This document shows, in pieces, positions 1 through 17,500 of a stretch of 64,000 bases of DNA (positions within the stretch are counted from its first letter, which is position 1; each line of letters starts with the position of its first letter). The notes under the pieces were generated by a model that saw only the letters and a list, made by a program, of their open reading frames with translations, did no database searches and was not told the origin of the DNA. The stretch spans positions 16,802,001-16,866,000 of the forward strand of contig OZ017804.1 of the NCBI GenBank assembly GCA_963969395.1, in the 5' to 3' direction. The translations under genes were made by a program, and so were the position numbers. The stretch comes from Pseudoscleropodium purum (lineage: Eukaryota > Streptophyta > Bryopsida > Hypnales > Brachytheciaceae).

Positions 1-1624
1 CTTGCATGGAGTCGTCAAACCCTACAAATAAATGCTTGCGACCATCGTCACCCTAAAATCAAGAAGCACAACGTGTAAATAAAGTGGTCCAAAATGTAAG
101 AATTTGTAATATCAAATCTTAGAAGGCTATCATTTTTTACTCATAACAATTCAGATTCCGCACCAATAAATATGTCATAATTTCCAGTGGCTAACACGTG
201 AACTTAGGTAAAATAATTTCTTTTCCAATGCTGACTTTTTCAGGAGTGCCAAACTGCTTGTGCAATAATCAAATATTCAAAACGTTGGACACTCCATAGA
301 GTTGTCACATCTTCTAATTTCCTCAAAGGTTGCATGTCACCGTAAATAAAAAGGGTTAAAAACTGAAAGTGATGAGCCAAAAATGAGCAAAAGCAGTCTT
401 CTTTCCTTCTACGAATGGATTTGAATTTGACTTAATTTATAAGCAAAAAAGATGAAAATTCTTGAAACTATTTCATTGTTACCAAATCTTGCTATTAAAG
501 GAAAAAATTAGTACGGTGCCTGCCGAGGTGCTGGAATAGGAAGCTCTCTATGGAAATCCACAAAAGTGGAGACAATTGTAAACTACAGCTATAATGAGGG
601 GTGTAGGTTGTGGGACACATACCTGGACGGTTACACTTTGAACAAGGCTGCTGCGATTCATGGCAGCGCTGATGCTATACTTTGAATGGTAATCCAGTGA
701 ACTTCGAAGAGGAACTCCATACTTGTCATGATTTCCCCTCAAATCGAAGAAATTCTGGAGGGGGATTCCACTACTCTTTGCAATCTGCTGAAAGGATTTT
801 TGATATTCAATCCATTCCACCTCCTCCTGTTGCGTCGTTCTCATGTCCTTGCTTTTGGCATCTACTTCCCAGACATGGATTTAACAACACCAAATTAGAT
901 TATAATGCAATAATGCATGCAGACTGGATCATAATGCAACAAAAGAAGATTAGATTATAAGGCATGCGCTGCTATGATCAACTGAGCATAGTTCCTATTA
1001 TTAAACATAAATTATTTAAAAAAAATCTTACTGGCAAGTAGAAGAGGAATTCAAACGCACTATAGCATATACATTATTAGCACACCATATAAATTAAGGT
1101 ACGAATTTTCAAAGAAGTGTCTCTAGGTGTACCAAAAACCAACAGCAAGCTCTCATAGACTTTCATGTTTTGATTGTGTGTAGGTTGTGTAATCAATATT
1201 TAGGTTTCTCTGATGCTTTTTGGTCCAAATGAAGGTGTCAGCATTTTGGTCAATGTTGATTATGGGTGTGCATAAATTAATGCAATAAGACAAGCAGATT
1301 GGATTGCAATGCAGTAAGATATTAATGGATAAAAGCATCGTATTATAATGCACGAGTTTTGATAGAAATTGCACCTGTGAGATCGCCTGTGACCAAAACA
1401 ATGGCAGGTTGGATCGACTTTAGGGTTTGGCCCAAGGCTTTTCGCAGAGCTAACCCTCGTGCTGGAGTCCATTTGCTGAGATGAATGTCCGACATCTGTA
1501 CTACCCACACGACTCCCGGTGGAGCCCCTTCCATTGACACCACCGGCACTTCGTTGCCAAAACTTGAAGCGCCATCCGCGACGAAGAAGAGGAAACTTAA
1601 CAATACTACGAGAACTAACTTCAT
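1..1624 (-). CDS. TMEM62-like metallophosphoesterase, 5' part (runs off left edge)
   Basis: Calcineurin-like phosphoesterase of the plant At3g03305/TMEM62 type. This is a family assignment from recalled similarity; its substrate is not established. Exons read 1624-1375, 861-623 and 52-1 (continuing outside), all with AG/GT borders and compatible phases. Residues 1-20 form a hydrophobic signal peptide (MKLVLVVLLSFLFFVADG), so the product enters the secretory pathway. Metal-binding motifs are visible: QMSDIHLS (DxH), VTGDLT (GD) and LRGNHDKYGVP (GNHD). The first exon-3 residues (GDDGRKHLFVGFDDSM) continue the family pattern. The ATG at 1624 is chosen because the signal peptide follows at once. 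The C-terminal membrane segments expected of the family lie outside the window. A telobox (AAACCCTAG) near 1655 sits just upstream of the start. Catalytic motifs are intact, so a working gene is likely. Confidence 0.88.
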
Positions 1625-2873
1625 GTCACCGACACTTAACCGATTCCAACAGGAGAAACCCTAGAACTCCTAGGCGATTTCCTTTTCTAACTAGAGATGT
1701 CCAATTCTCCGCCTCGAAATTTGACTCAAACACTGAATTCCAACCCAAGAATACAACGCAAAATTCGGGTAAGAGCGTTACATAAAGAACCTATTATATC
1801 ACTTCATGTCAACTGTAGCAAATCTTAACTTCTACGGACAGATGCGAACCCAAAACTGAATCCTGACAAACGGGTTTGATTCAGATATGAGCAAGTATTC
1901 TCCAAAGAAAACAATCCCGTAGTGATCCTTGTGTATTTTTCCGACATATTCATCACGCACGATTGAATTGCTTGATGTGATCACAATAATTGAAATCCGA
2001 TCATTTGAAACATACTTTTAGTAATTTCCATCGACTCAATCCCTTGAAATTGGGAATTGAAATTTTTGCCGAAAGAATTCAAAACATCAAATTTGCAAGT
2101 CTTCGATTCCAAATTTCGGGATCACTACGCTCATTGATGGTACCATCTCCGGTTGCCAGGATGTCTCGGTCAACCCTAATTCACAACATCGATTCTCCCT
2201 CCTGAACAAGAATTGTCCTGCTCTGGTCCAAACATCGAATCTTAATCCTAGAACTAAAACGCAAAATTCAAACAAGTATAACCGAAGACAGAACCCCGAA
2301 AGTTGCGAATATCAGAGAATAATAAAAGCAATGCATGCCAGTTCAACATGAACGCAAACATGCTACAGGGGATCCAGGGTTTACGTTTCACGGTAACGAT
2401 AGAGACTAGAGGTATATTTTCTCCTGGAAATAAGGCAATAGATGATGACGTCAGAAACCCTAAGACTCTTACTTTTAGTATAGATCGTTTACTCTATTTT
2501 TATTGTAGGTCAGCTGCAGATTCAGCAACCTTCATAAATCAACAAGTTCTACAACTCGAGCAAATGCCTCTCTGAAAGAGACTGCAGATTCAGCAACTTT
2601 CATGCACACCTTGTGCACATGCCTTTCGAGTGGAAATGGTTTATGTACAAGGTTGCTAGCGCTAACTCATTTCCAACTAGACAGCACACTTCCGAGCTCA
2701 TTGTGTAACTAAGAAACTAAAATGCCAGCCGATTATCTCTCCGCATACTGTATACGGGTTCCTATTCTCTGTGACATCTACAAAAAAATTCTACAAGGAT
2801 CATTGTAAATTCCAAAATATACAGTCAAAAGTTGACCCTAAAATAGCCATCTAGAGTATTTTGACTGAAGTCT
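1625..2873. other. Intergenic region: 5' flank of the phosphoesterase gene and 3' flank of the USP gene
   Basis: No protein-coding gene is recognised. Short open frames (for example 2303-2575 plus) have no family resemblance. The region holds the probable promoter and 5' UTR of the minus-strand phosphoesterase, with telobox-like AAACCCTA motifs near 1655 and 2455, and the probable 3' UTR of the upstream USP gene. Confidence 0.6.
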
Positions 2874-5800
2874 TCAATCAGTAGACTTTGAAATAGCAGA
2901 TTCGTGAACATAAAAGAACATATACGCCTCCCTCACATTTGCGAACACTGATTCTTCTGCAACCTGTAAATAAGCAACGAACAAGTCATTACAAGTGTAC
3001 TTTCATTGTAACGCACACACCTCTCTATTTTCATCTTCTGTAACCCTAACCCTAACCCTAAGAAATTGACCAACCCAGTTCAATACTCACTCCATAGTCT
3101 TCATATCACTCTGTTCCAAGTAGTAGAGAATGTGATAGGAAGGTGGTCTAAACCCTTTCAATACTTGTCATCACACTTGTTTATCCAAATTTCTTAGTAT
3201 GGCAATTGTATTCAAGGTATGACATATCGATGGACGATAGTGAGAATACAGAGTGAGTTTTGAAGATCACCCCAGGGATGCTTCTTTAATGTTTCAAGCC
3301 TCCATTAATCAAGTGTGACAGTAAAGAGATCTGATTGTATCCTCGAAGCAATATTCAGAAGTAGAACTTGAAGAGAACGGATCAAGGAACTTACATCAGT
3401 GACAAGTGAATCATCACATCTGAGCCATCTGTTGGCCTCAGGGTCCAGAATATCTGTGAGAAAATGGCCACCAAAAGCGTTATGTCCCAAGTGATTCACA
3501 ACTCCATGTAACCTGTAGCTCGTGCTCAAATCGGAAGGCAACATTGAAGCCATCCCAGAGTCCACGTTTCCGTCGCTACTAGTACATAACCCATTCTGGG
3601 TAGTACAAGTAGAATCCATTCTATCCGAATTTTCCACATTACCACTTGCCGGACTCCAAAACAATTGCTTGTCTTGTGCACACCATGGTCCTGAAAGTAG
3701 GCAAAAAATGACGAGTTAAGTTCTGGTGAAAACAAAAAGTGTCTGCTTAAAGCTAATAGAAGAACACTTCTCAAATTTGGTCCCTCAGTTCCCTGGTAAT
3801 TCATGCGTCAGAGACACACTTTAACAAGATTTTGAGTTTGTGCCATCAAGGTACTATACATCACATACCACTTCTATGATCATGGAAAACCTAAAATAGG
3901 GTTAAATATGAACACAGGGAACTAAGAGTTTTTAGGACCAGAAGATTCCTGGGTGAAAAGGGAGCATAACGTTGTCAAGCAGTTAAATACGAAAAAGAGG
4001 AATAAAAGCACTTGAAATAGTTTTGGGGGGAGTTATACCAATATCAAGGCGTGAGGTGAATTTTACAGGCGCTGATACTTTAGTGCACGGGATGTCACGG
4101 TCCATATGTAACCGCTTCAATTGAAGCACCAACACATGTGGTAGTTTCAGAATCTGGGCCTTCGCCTTTGTATCTTCCACCCCGCACTTTTCACATTTCC
4201 GAGACATTGTGGTCTCCTGCGATTGACACAATTACAAATGTGAGATGCTGTTATGCTAGAGACAAGTGCATAGGAATGATCGGTAGTTTTCACTGTGCAA
4301 GTTCATGAGTTTGGAAGCGAGGACACACACCTGAAAATAGTGGTTCAATAGTGACTCCAGGCTGCAGTTCTGGGATTCATCAGTCCTGCAATCATCATAC
4401 ATTCACAATCAGTAGTGCGTAAGAACTTAGCTCCAACAAAATCATATGAACAGTACTTCAAGAAGTTACCCTACAATTCTAATCCTTCTGAGCTAGCCCC
4501 TTACACAAAACATGCTCAAAATGTTTACAATACCTAGCAACATCCTTGTGAAAAGATTCGCATGGCACAACATGAGTATAGACGAACGATGTATTACCTC
4601 TCATCTTCAGGCAAAGCTAGGCAGAAGTCACGGTATGTTTCCTCCACAGATGATACACTCCCACATCCAGCGCAAGTCAAGCTATTCCTAACTGAACAGC
4701 TGCGTCATCAGGTGAAAAATAACTTAAAGTCAGTCACCGATGAATTGCAGTGAACACAGCAAACAAGTTCCTAATGAAAGCAGAATTCCTACATGGGGCC
4801 ACTACGTAATTTAATTAAAAAATTCACACGGCACAACCGACCTGAAATTCTGAGTCGTTGGACACACAATTTCTAACTTGGGCCGATCGGTTTCAATGCT
4901 GTGCTTCTTCTTTAGTTCAGAAGATACACCTTCTTGAACTTGATCAATTAGGCTGCAGAAAAACTCGTGCGCGTCCTGAGAAATTAAAAAAGTTAGATTG
5001 AGAATTCATGATTCGGAAACCAGTCCTGGACAGAACACTTTCCAGACTCCACGGTATTGAAGTGAACGAGAGTTGGATATTTGTACAGAATCAGTATTGA
5101 CTCGCAGCATGCCAATTAAAGATTAACTACAAAGTACCTGCTGTATGCACCCCCAGAAGCTCGATTGATGCTTAGCAAACGCATGCTTAAGTACAGTAGG
5201 GTTCACGGTTTCATATCTTTCAGCTCGTTTCAAGTCCCGAAACACTGTTAACAGAGCAGCGTGTACACTTTCAATATCTGGGAAAGGAAGTGATTCAGAG
5301 CCCTGCAAAAAGTAGCGGAGGTTAGAAAGACTACTACAAGCCCAGGGCCACGTCCTCAGCTAACCACAACCCTAAAAAAAACCCAGAAAATAATCAATCA
5401 TAAAATGCTACAAAGAACTCTAAATTGAACAGAGAACAACAAGTGAGTGGCGTCACGAGATTCACCTCCAAGGCATTTTGATTTTGGTTCACGAGTGGAC
5501 CAAAAAAGCGTTCCATGCCGTTCACGAAACTAGGCAAATTGCATAGAATCTGAACGATAACATTCATATAGCAAGTGTTTCCAAGGTTCATCAGCCTGCA
5601 ATACCAGAGAAGTACAACATTGAGTTCGCAGTCTGATTTCAAACCTAGGCAGATGGAATTCAGAAGCACGACATTCAGGTAAACAGTATTGAAATGTGGG
5701 CGGTTAGCGCTTTCCGCTAGACTCACCCATGCAACCTCCTAGCAATCTTTGGAATAAAAGAAGAAAAGGATTGCGTTTCTACTTCTAGCTCTTGAGTATC

Positions 5801-7943
5801 TAAATCCTTCAAGTTCGCAAAAATGTTTTCTTCCTCCGCATTATTCCTAGCGGAGACGGTATTTGGCTCACTGCAATGGACAATCACCATAATTAGAACT
5901 TTCATGAAAGAGACAGAATTATACCTAGTAATCTAACTGGCTGAAAGCGGTCGCTTCCATAACTATAGGAGTCCAAATAAATATCTTACAGAACATCAAG
6001 GAAGGTAACAGAAGTACCAACAAAAGAAGGAATCACACCCCACATTATTCAACCATAGCAATACGCTTCGAATACCTGGTCTCCTTTGCTGGTGACAACA
6101 AAGGTTCACTTCGGATAGGCTGCATATTCTGTAACTCCACAGCTAGCTCCACATCGGGCACAGGAGCAACTTCTGGTACGCCGATCTCCTCAGTTCTCAA
6201 ACTGGGTTCGAAGACTGGTGCCGGTGGAGGTGACACTGCATTCAGCTCTCTCCGCCGTGAAGTCCTCAGAGGAGGTGTCAATGGAGTAGTTTCAGTCTTC
6301 TGATTTGGAGAGGCATCAGTTTTGGCCCGTTTCCTATATACCGCAGTTCCGTCTCTGGGCGAGGACTTGGCAGGGCTAGCAGCACCAGGCCAGTCCACTG
6401 TAAAGTCGTTCTCCTGCTTCTTTGGGGTAATGGAACCTGTCAATGCAGTCAAAGGCGCCCTGGTGTCTTCCTGATCAAGAGACCTCTTTCGAACGTCGGA
6501 GATCGAGATCTTGTTTCCCTGTAACTCCACCGGAACCACAGCAGACCGAGCTCCTTCTCCGTCTCTTTTCACACTTCCTGAATTCTTCACAGGTTGAGGG
6601 GTCTTCACAACTGCATACAAAATAGGAAGTCACATTAGAAACCAAGTTTAGACCGATTCTTAACACAGGTACATATACTCACACCTCATGTATTGTATCA
6701 CCTGGGGTGCCAACTTTCAACTATGACGCAGTTTAAGTGTGCGACATGTAAATGATTATGTGGCATGTGTGCTGGATGTTCTTGGAGGTCATTTCAGAGA
6801 AGGTCTTAACCAAGAGGTTTAAGTGATCAGCATTCGAGGCTAATATAATGCTGCAGAAATAAATCCTAGGTAACGAAATTAATCCAATACCCGGAAGAAT
6901 TGACTTACTAACAAGAGATTCCTCGCCACTGCCCGAACAAAGTATGTCAATGTTATCAAAGATATGATTCTTCGCTAATTTCGGGCGACATGTGCAACTG
7001 CTGCGAGATTCAGAAGTAAACCATAGTCTCAGTGGCATACCTGGCGAGCTTTCCTTAGCGGCTTTCTGCATCTGTAGGGCAGCCAGGACCATCTGCCGAC
7101 CTCGCCCTGCAAGTCAATTACAAGGGAAGCGCACGAGAATTAATGAAAATGCGTTGTATCAGAAAGATTAATCAGAGACTATCCAGCTGAGGGTTAGATT
7201 ACGAAGTCCAGACCTCGATGCTTACCACTGGGGTTGCTCTTGTGGTTGAGAACCTCTTGGATTGATCTCTCGACCTTGGTGCGTTGCTGCTTGGGAGTCG
7301 CTTTCTCTCTTCCAGGGGTGACTGCACCACCACAAATCTATACATTAGCAAAACCTCAACGAAGGGGAGTGCACAGTGGCGGTTTCTTACAAAACAGAAC
7401 GTACTGAATAACAAAGTGTGTTCCTTACAAGCGTACAGAGGATACGAAGAACAACCCAAAACATTATATTTGTGCAAATAGTCGGGAACGATAGCAATGT
7501 CAACGACAAAAGCCATTCTAAGCAAATTTTGAAACGGATTTATTATAATTTCGGAAAAACAGAGTGTAATAAAATATGAGCATTGTGATCGCATCTACAC
7601 CAGCCACACTGGTGTGCTGCACCCAAAACACTACACTCCAAAACCCAGAACTCTGATACATTATCTTCATCCAGCACACACAGAAAACTCTCGTAAACAG
7701 AAATCCAACAACAAAAAACACGAAGAAAGAAAACACGAAATTTCAGCTCCAGTTGAACAGGAAAGAAGCGTCAAGAAGCTCCCAATGGCGCTACTCCCTG
7801 TCACGTAGACCTTAAACACCCGCAACTCACTCATAACCTCCAACAAAGACAGTGAGCACACACTCACTCGGAGTGTTGGGATCCTGGTTCTGCCTCCCGG
7901 AGGCTACCGTCCGCCGCTGCCCCATATTGAGAACGGAGGTCAT
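2874..7943 (-). CDS. Ubiquitin-specific protease (C19, USP37-like), 13 exons, 688 aa
   Basis: Deubiquitinating cysteine protease. Exons on the minus strand: 7943-7868, 7321-7226, 7106-7041, 6610-6076, 5870-5727, 5595-5466, 5302-5138, 4975-4842, 4699-4598, 4385-4331, 4216-4039, 3690-3395, 2963-2874. Together they give 2067 nt in one open frame. Residues 1-305 are low-complexity, basic and Ser/Pro rich. The catalytic domain starts at GLMNLGNTCYMN (nucleophile Cys314). It continues with QDAHEFF, two CxxC pairs (CAGCG, CEKCG) that could bind zinc, LVLQLKRLHMD, GGHFLTDILD (His636), and ends AYMFFYVHES, as UCH domains do. Motif spacing most resembles the USP26/29/37 group, but the N-terminal PH-like domain of USP37 is not recognisable. 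The start at 7943 is the first ATG after stops; a second ATG lies six codons on. The exact paralogue group is uncertain; the enzyme class is not. Confidence 0.9.
3041..3061. repeat. Interstitial telomere-like repeat (TAACCC)3
   Basis: Three and a half uninterrupted copies of TAACCC inside the last intron of the USP gene. The six-base unit corresponds to TTAGGG, not to the usual plant TTTAGGG. It is short enough to be chance or a telobox cluster. Confidence 0.7.
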
Positions 7944-10100
7944 CGTTCCCGAGCCACAAACCCAAAAGCTTAAACCTCAAAGCCTCGCAATTCCGACCCA
8001 AATAGTTACGTCACTTCGAAGTCCGTCAGCTTCCCGAGCACCATTCCCAACAGCAATTGCGCAACTCTTTGACCTCCAAACTTTGCTGCAAAGGAGGGAA
8101 AAGCATGAAGCGCCTTACATGCACGGGGGGGAAATAAAAGATTAAAAAAATGGAGAATTAGGCGCAGCAAACACTGAGCAACGATCGAAGGGGACGGAGT
8201 TGCGAATGAGCTGCAATGGTGACGCGATCTGATGGGAGCTCTTTTGGTTGGTGTATTGTGGAGGGGTGTGGGTTCCCGCCTTTGTTAGCCGGTGCGCCGG
8301 TAGAAAACCGGCGGGTGTTGTAGGGTTATTGGTAGTGGGTATGGTATTTTTGGAGCAACGGACTGTTGGTGACCGGGTATAGACGGTTTCTGATGGCGGG
8401 TATGTTCCGGATATGGATTGGTTAAGGTTTGAAACGGGCGTTCCCGCCATGCTTGAGGCGCGCGGATGAGTTCGCGCGTTCAAGAGAGGGGGATGAGGTG
8501 GCAATAATGGAGGGAAAGCACTGGGGAGGCCTTCTGCAAAGCCTGGGATGGTGTAAGAAGTACCTTACCTTCAGCAATTATGTTTTTTTGTGCAGTTTTG
8601 GTAATTTCGTATTATAGAAATATTGGCTACCGACATTAGCTGATATTGAATAAATATGGTAACGTTGGCTAAAATTGTTTTCATAAACCACAAACAGTGT
8701 AACAGTGTGTAAGGTAAGGTACACCCATATTCCACACTGCCCCCAAATGCAACCGCTACATTGAGACCAAAATAGTCACAGAAAAAATAGATTTTGATTA
8801 CAATACCTAAATCTAAAATGGATCACTCCTAAAAAATCAAAATCGTCCTATATTTTTGAAAGGAAAATGAATAGGGAGGATATTCAAAATGGTGCACATG
8901 ACAAGGACAAATGTAAGGTGAATTTTGAGTAGTGTGTAGCCTTGACTATTTGTAGTATTGTGAAGGTTGCAACCTTACAAGTGGTCAATTTCGGATACAC
9001 TTTCTATTGTTTTAACTTCTTCATAGTATCATTTCTTCAATTGCTTCAAATGCATTTTGGCATCTACACCTTGCATTTTTGAAAATTTGTAACTAATTCA
9101 CAATGCGTTGAAAATTATGGAACCACTTACATTTTGATTAATATGTAGAAATTGTAGTCAAGTTTTTAGAGCATATTGGATATGCCACAAAGCTTATTTG
9201 TGCAATTTTAGATGTAGTTACTTTATTAATACAAGATTTACACAATCAAAACATGAAAGTCTTTGGTATTGATTTTTGCTACAACTAAAGACAATCACAT
9301 GAAAATTCATAACCTATTTGTAGAGAGTTCAAATATGGCAATGAAATCTGCTTCAAGTTGCCAATATCTATTATTTTGTTTGGCAATCCTTTGCTGAAAT
9401 TTACCATCTAGTATTACTACCTTGCTCTCTATTGGACATATGAGTAATGAGCATTTGTAATTAAGATATTTATCCAGTAATGCATAAATCGTTCCTATCA
9501 TTTCTTGCTTGTGTTCTTCTTGCTTGTGTTCTTCAGAATTACAACAAATCTTTGACTTTCTTCCCAAGATTCTCTTTGATAAATTAGGAGCCCATACTAA
9601 CTTCTGAGCTTGCCTCTACTTCATTGTATCAAGTACACTTAACTACAATTCCAACACAAATTTGCGTTTTGAAATCTGTGCATTTTCGAGCATGGAAGAG
9701 CATCTTTGAAAATCATGGACTTTTCGCCAGCTGAATCTGCGTGGGAAGAGAAATTCGTAAGACTATGAGACCCCACTGTACAATTTTGCAGGAGCTCAAC
9801 AAGTAACGAGCGATTGTACGTGTTGATTGATCACGAGGGAGTAAGAGTAGCCGAGTTTCCTCACAATCTCTGCATTAGTGTGGGTTTGCCGATTTTGGAT
9901 TAGGTCGAATGCTTCCTGCGATCGAATTAGGGTTTCCTGACACCAGGCTCGTTTCAGAGAGCTCGAGAATGCAGAGATCGACGCGGGCTACAAGGAGAGA
10001 ATTGAAAGGAATGATTACGGCACCAAGCGCTTGAAGTTGGATTTATTTGCGGCCTGTTTTTTTATGGAGGTTTGGGAACTTTGTGGCTGATGATGCAAAG
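7944..10100. other. Intergenic region with divergent promoters of the USP and mannosidase genes
   Basis: 7944-8520 is relatively GC-rich and is the likely 5' UTR and promoter of the USP gene (minus). 8600-9700 is AT-rich without a recognisable gene; the open frame at 9307-9567 has no family features. 9700-10100 becomes GC-richer again, with a telobox-like TTAGGGTTTC near 9927, and is the likely 5' UTR and promoter of the mannosidase gene (plus). Confidence 0.55.
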
Positions 10101-14954
<4,854 letters not shown>

Positions 14955-17393
14955 ATGTTTATCCCCCAAATGAGAATTGACCTCAAGGTTAGGGCAGTTT
15001 TAATTCACTTCTCGTGAAATTAACCATCAAGTTGAATATCCTCATTTAGCAATGTCGTAGCCTCTGTCAACCATAGCGACACTAAATTACTCTGTTCCTG
15101 TTTGCAATTTCCAAGGAAGTGCTGTCTGCGTGAAGGTTCAACAATGGTCTTTTGCCCGCACAGGCGCCCAGCGAGTTTGGTTATTTTTCAGGCGCTTAAT
15201 CAGCATCTGCACTCTTGCCATTTCTACATTTTTTGTTGTTTCAGGGTTTTGTAACTTGATTTTGTAGGACCACATATTATGCATCGTGATATCACTTCAC
15301 CAATGCTTGAAGCATCTCACAGATATATTCCACTCCCCTCCTCCAGTCATGGTTTTCTATAGAGCACAGAGCATGGATCAATGCTTAACCCTGAAGCGCT
15401 CCAACATCCAATTTCTGGATGAACAGATTGAAAATCACTTTTCTTTCTCATTAGTATTGCTTGGATGGAGGTCATCCTAATTTGTGGAGATACTTTATCA
15501 AGTTGTTATCCTATCTAATGGTTGAATTTGGTGTTACTAGAGTACATTATTTTTCTAAAATTACAAATGTGGAAGTGTGTTGAATGGTTGATTAAGCCAA
15601 AATTGCATTGCTTAGCTAGTTCAAAACAAAATTTGCAAAAATGAGGTCATAGATTTACAAGATAGGGAACCTCATTTCAAATCCATTCCAACAAAATTTA
15701 CTCAAAAAATAACAATATTTTTCTTGTAATTGAATTTATAAGGAATTTTAAAATTTCACTTTTAAAATTTATACAAAATATTGGTGATTGCATTTGTGAA
15801 TCTATCCGTATGGATTGAATCTAAAATTCAAAGTCTACAACTTTTGTTTGTTAGTTAATCAATTCCAAAATATTCTTCCAAGTAGCACTTTATGAAGAAC
15901 TTTCTCAACTCATCAATTTAAGAGAAGATGTCATACATTTGGAAGTTACTAAACTATTAAGGTGTTTTGAAGGCAAAACTTTGACTTCTTCCTACAATAG
16001 GGGCTAAAATCCTAAAATTGGAAGTGATTTATTTATTTTTAATGAATCCAATAGTTGGATCTTTCAAAGAATGTGTTGAAGTTTATACTCTCAATACCTT
16101 TAGTCCCCATTGATTGCAAAATAATAATTGATTAATTTCATGACAAGTTTATTGGGCTCTACTTGGGAAGGGCTTCTAGTACTTTTAGGTCCAAAATTCA
16201 CCTTAGCAATAATCCCAATTCAATATTTTAGCATTTTCACACAAAACACCGTAATTTTTACTTGAATATAGTTGGTATATCCAAAATCAACATTAATAAA
16301 AAAGTTGTCTCTTTTAGATTCTTGCTTGCATTGAAGATTTTAATTTTGACAATGTACAAAGGTTTGCAATTTTTCTAATTGGAGGACAATGCAATAGCTT
16401 CATTTGACCCATAATCTTCTAAACTTTGTATTTGCTTTGGGAGAATATTTCAATCTTTTTAAGCAAATTTAGTACTTGAAATGACTTTTTGAGTCACTTT
16501 TTATTTAAGAATTTAGAGTAACTCAAATTCATCTAAAATTGAAAATTGAAATTGTTATGTTTTATAAAAGACATGTGATCACATCTTGGAGAAACAATGT
16601 AAAAAATTTCATTCATGTATAATTGCAATATAGACAAATACATAATGAAGGATTATAAATTTTGTAGTAGTTTGACAATCTTTTGAGGGTTATCCATAGA
16701 AAGATTTGGCCCTTTCACCAAGATAGTCAATCAAAAATGATCATATTTTCACTAAAAGAAAAAGGGGTGTTTTAAGTTAGTTTTAAATGTAGTCCTAAAT
16801 ATAAGATTATGAGTAATGACCTTTAAGTACATTTTCAGCAAAATTTCAATAGAAATACATGTATTATGCTATATTCTATTCTATTTTATAGAAGCCAAGA
16901 TTCCTATAAAATACATGTATTATGTTGTAAAACTTTGCTGAAAATGGAATAGATTATTCTGTCATTGTCGTATAATTTGTTTATTTTACAAAAAAACATA
17001 CTCAATCCATAAGTCACTTTATAGACCATGAAAATTTGCAAGATCATAGTTAATTGTAATATTGACTACTATTGACTATGAAAATTCATTGAAACTCCAT
17101 CAATGGTATAAAATGGCTAATTCCACTTATTGGTGGCCACGAACTACATCATGAAAATAGATAGGCTTCTCAAAATTGGTTCAATGATGAAGTTGGGTGG
17201 TTTAGGTTGTACTACCTCAATGCATCATGCAAATTTATAGAATTATATGGTGCACTACCTATAATTGAAATCACTAGAGATTTATACAATAATTGATACT
17301 AATAGTGAGTACCATATTAATTTTTCGAAACTACACTACTTTCAATTTGTGGTTACAATAATTTTTTAGGCAACTAATCAATGCCAAGAAAGC
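14955..17393. other. Intergenic, AT-rich, no gene seen
   Basis: 14955 to about 15480 is probably the mannosidase 3' UTR and flank. From 15500 on the sequence is strongly AT-rich with no long open frame or recognisable domain, apart from a MITE-like piece around 16750-16955. Confidence 0.55.
16750..16955. repeat. MITE-like fragment, CACTA-type end, related to the element at 57009-57231
   Basis: Starts CACTAAAAGAAAAAGGGG and continues with a segment (TAGTCCTAAATATAAGATTA) that closely matches the left arm at 57045-57075 (TAGTCCTAGACATAAGATTA). The interior is partly palindromic: ACATTTTCAGCAAA near 16835 is answered by TTTGCTGAAAATG near 16938. The right terminal repeat is not recognisable, so this is a decayed or truncated copy. 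Confidence 0.45.
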
Positions 17394-17500
17394 CTCATCC
17401 CTAACTACAAGACAAAATTATGGATTCACCTACTAAACATCCCAAAATGTCAAGCAATGTCATTGCCCGTGTCCAATTTACAAATATACTAAAAATTTAC
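17394..17500. repeat. Outer diverged flank of the left inverted-repeat arm
   Basis: Matches the reverse complement of 28239-28381. Shared stretches such as CCTAACTACAAGACAAAATTA and CACCTACTAAACATCCCAAA are interrupted by scattered mismatches. The right copy carries about 50 extra bases next to the perfect arm. The homology stops abruptly near 17394 and 28381. Confidence 0.75.

Noticed and set aside
1519..2575. Small plus-strand frames upstream of the phosphoesterase gene
   Set aside because: No family resemblance or splice continuity; they overlap the gene's 5' region on the other strand.
9307..9567. 86-codon minus-strand open frame with a small internal tandem duplication (EEHKQEEHKQE)
   Set aside because: No recognisable domain, AT-rich surroundings, no splice context; treated as chance.
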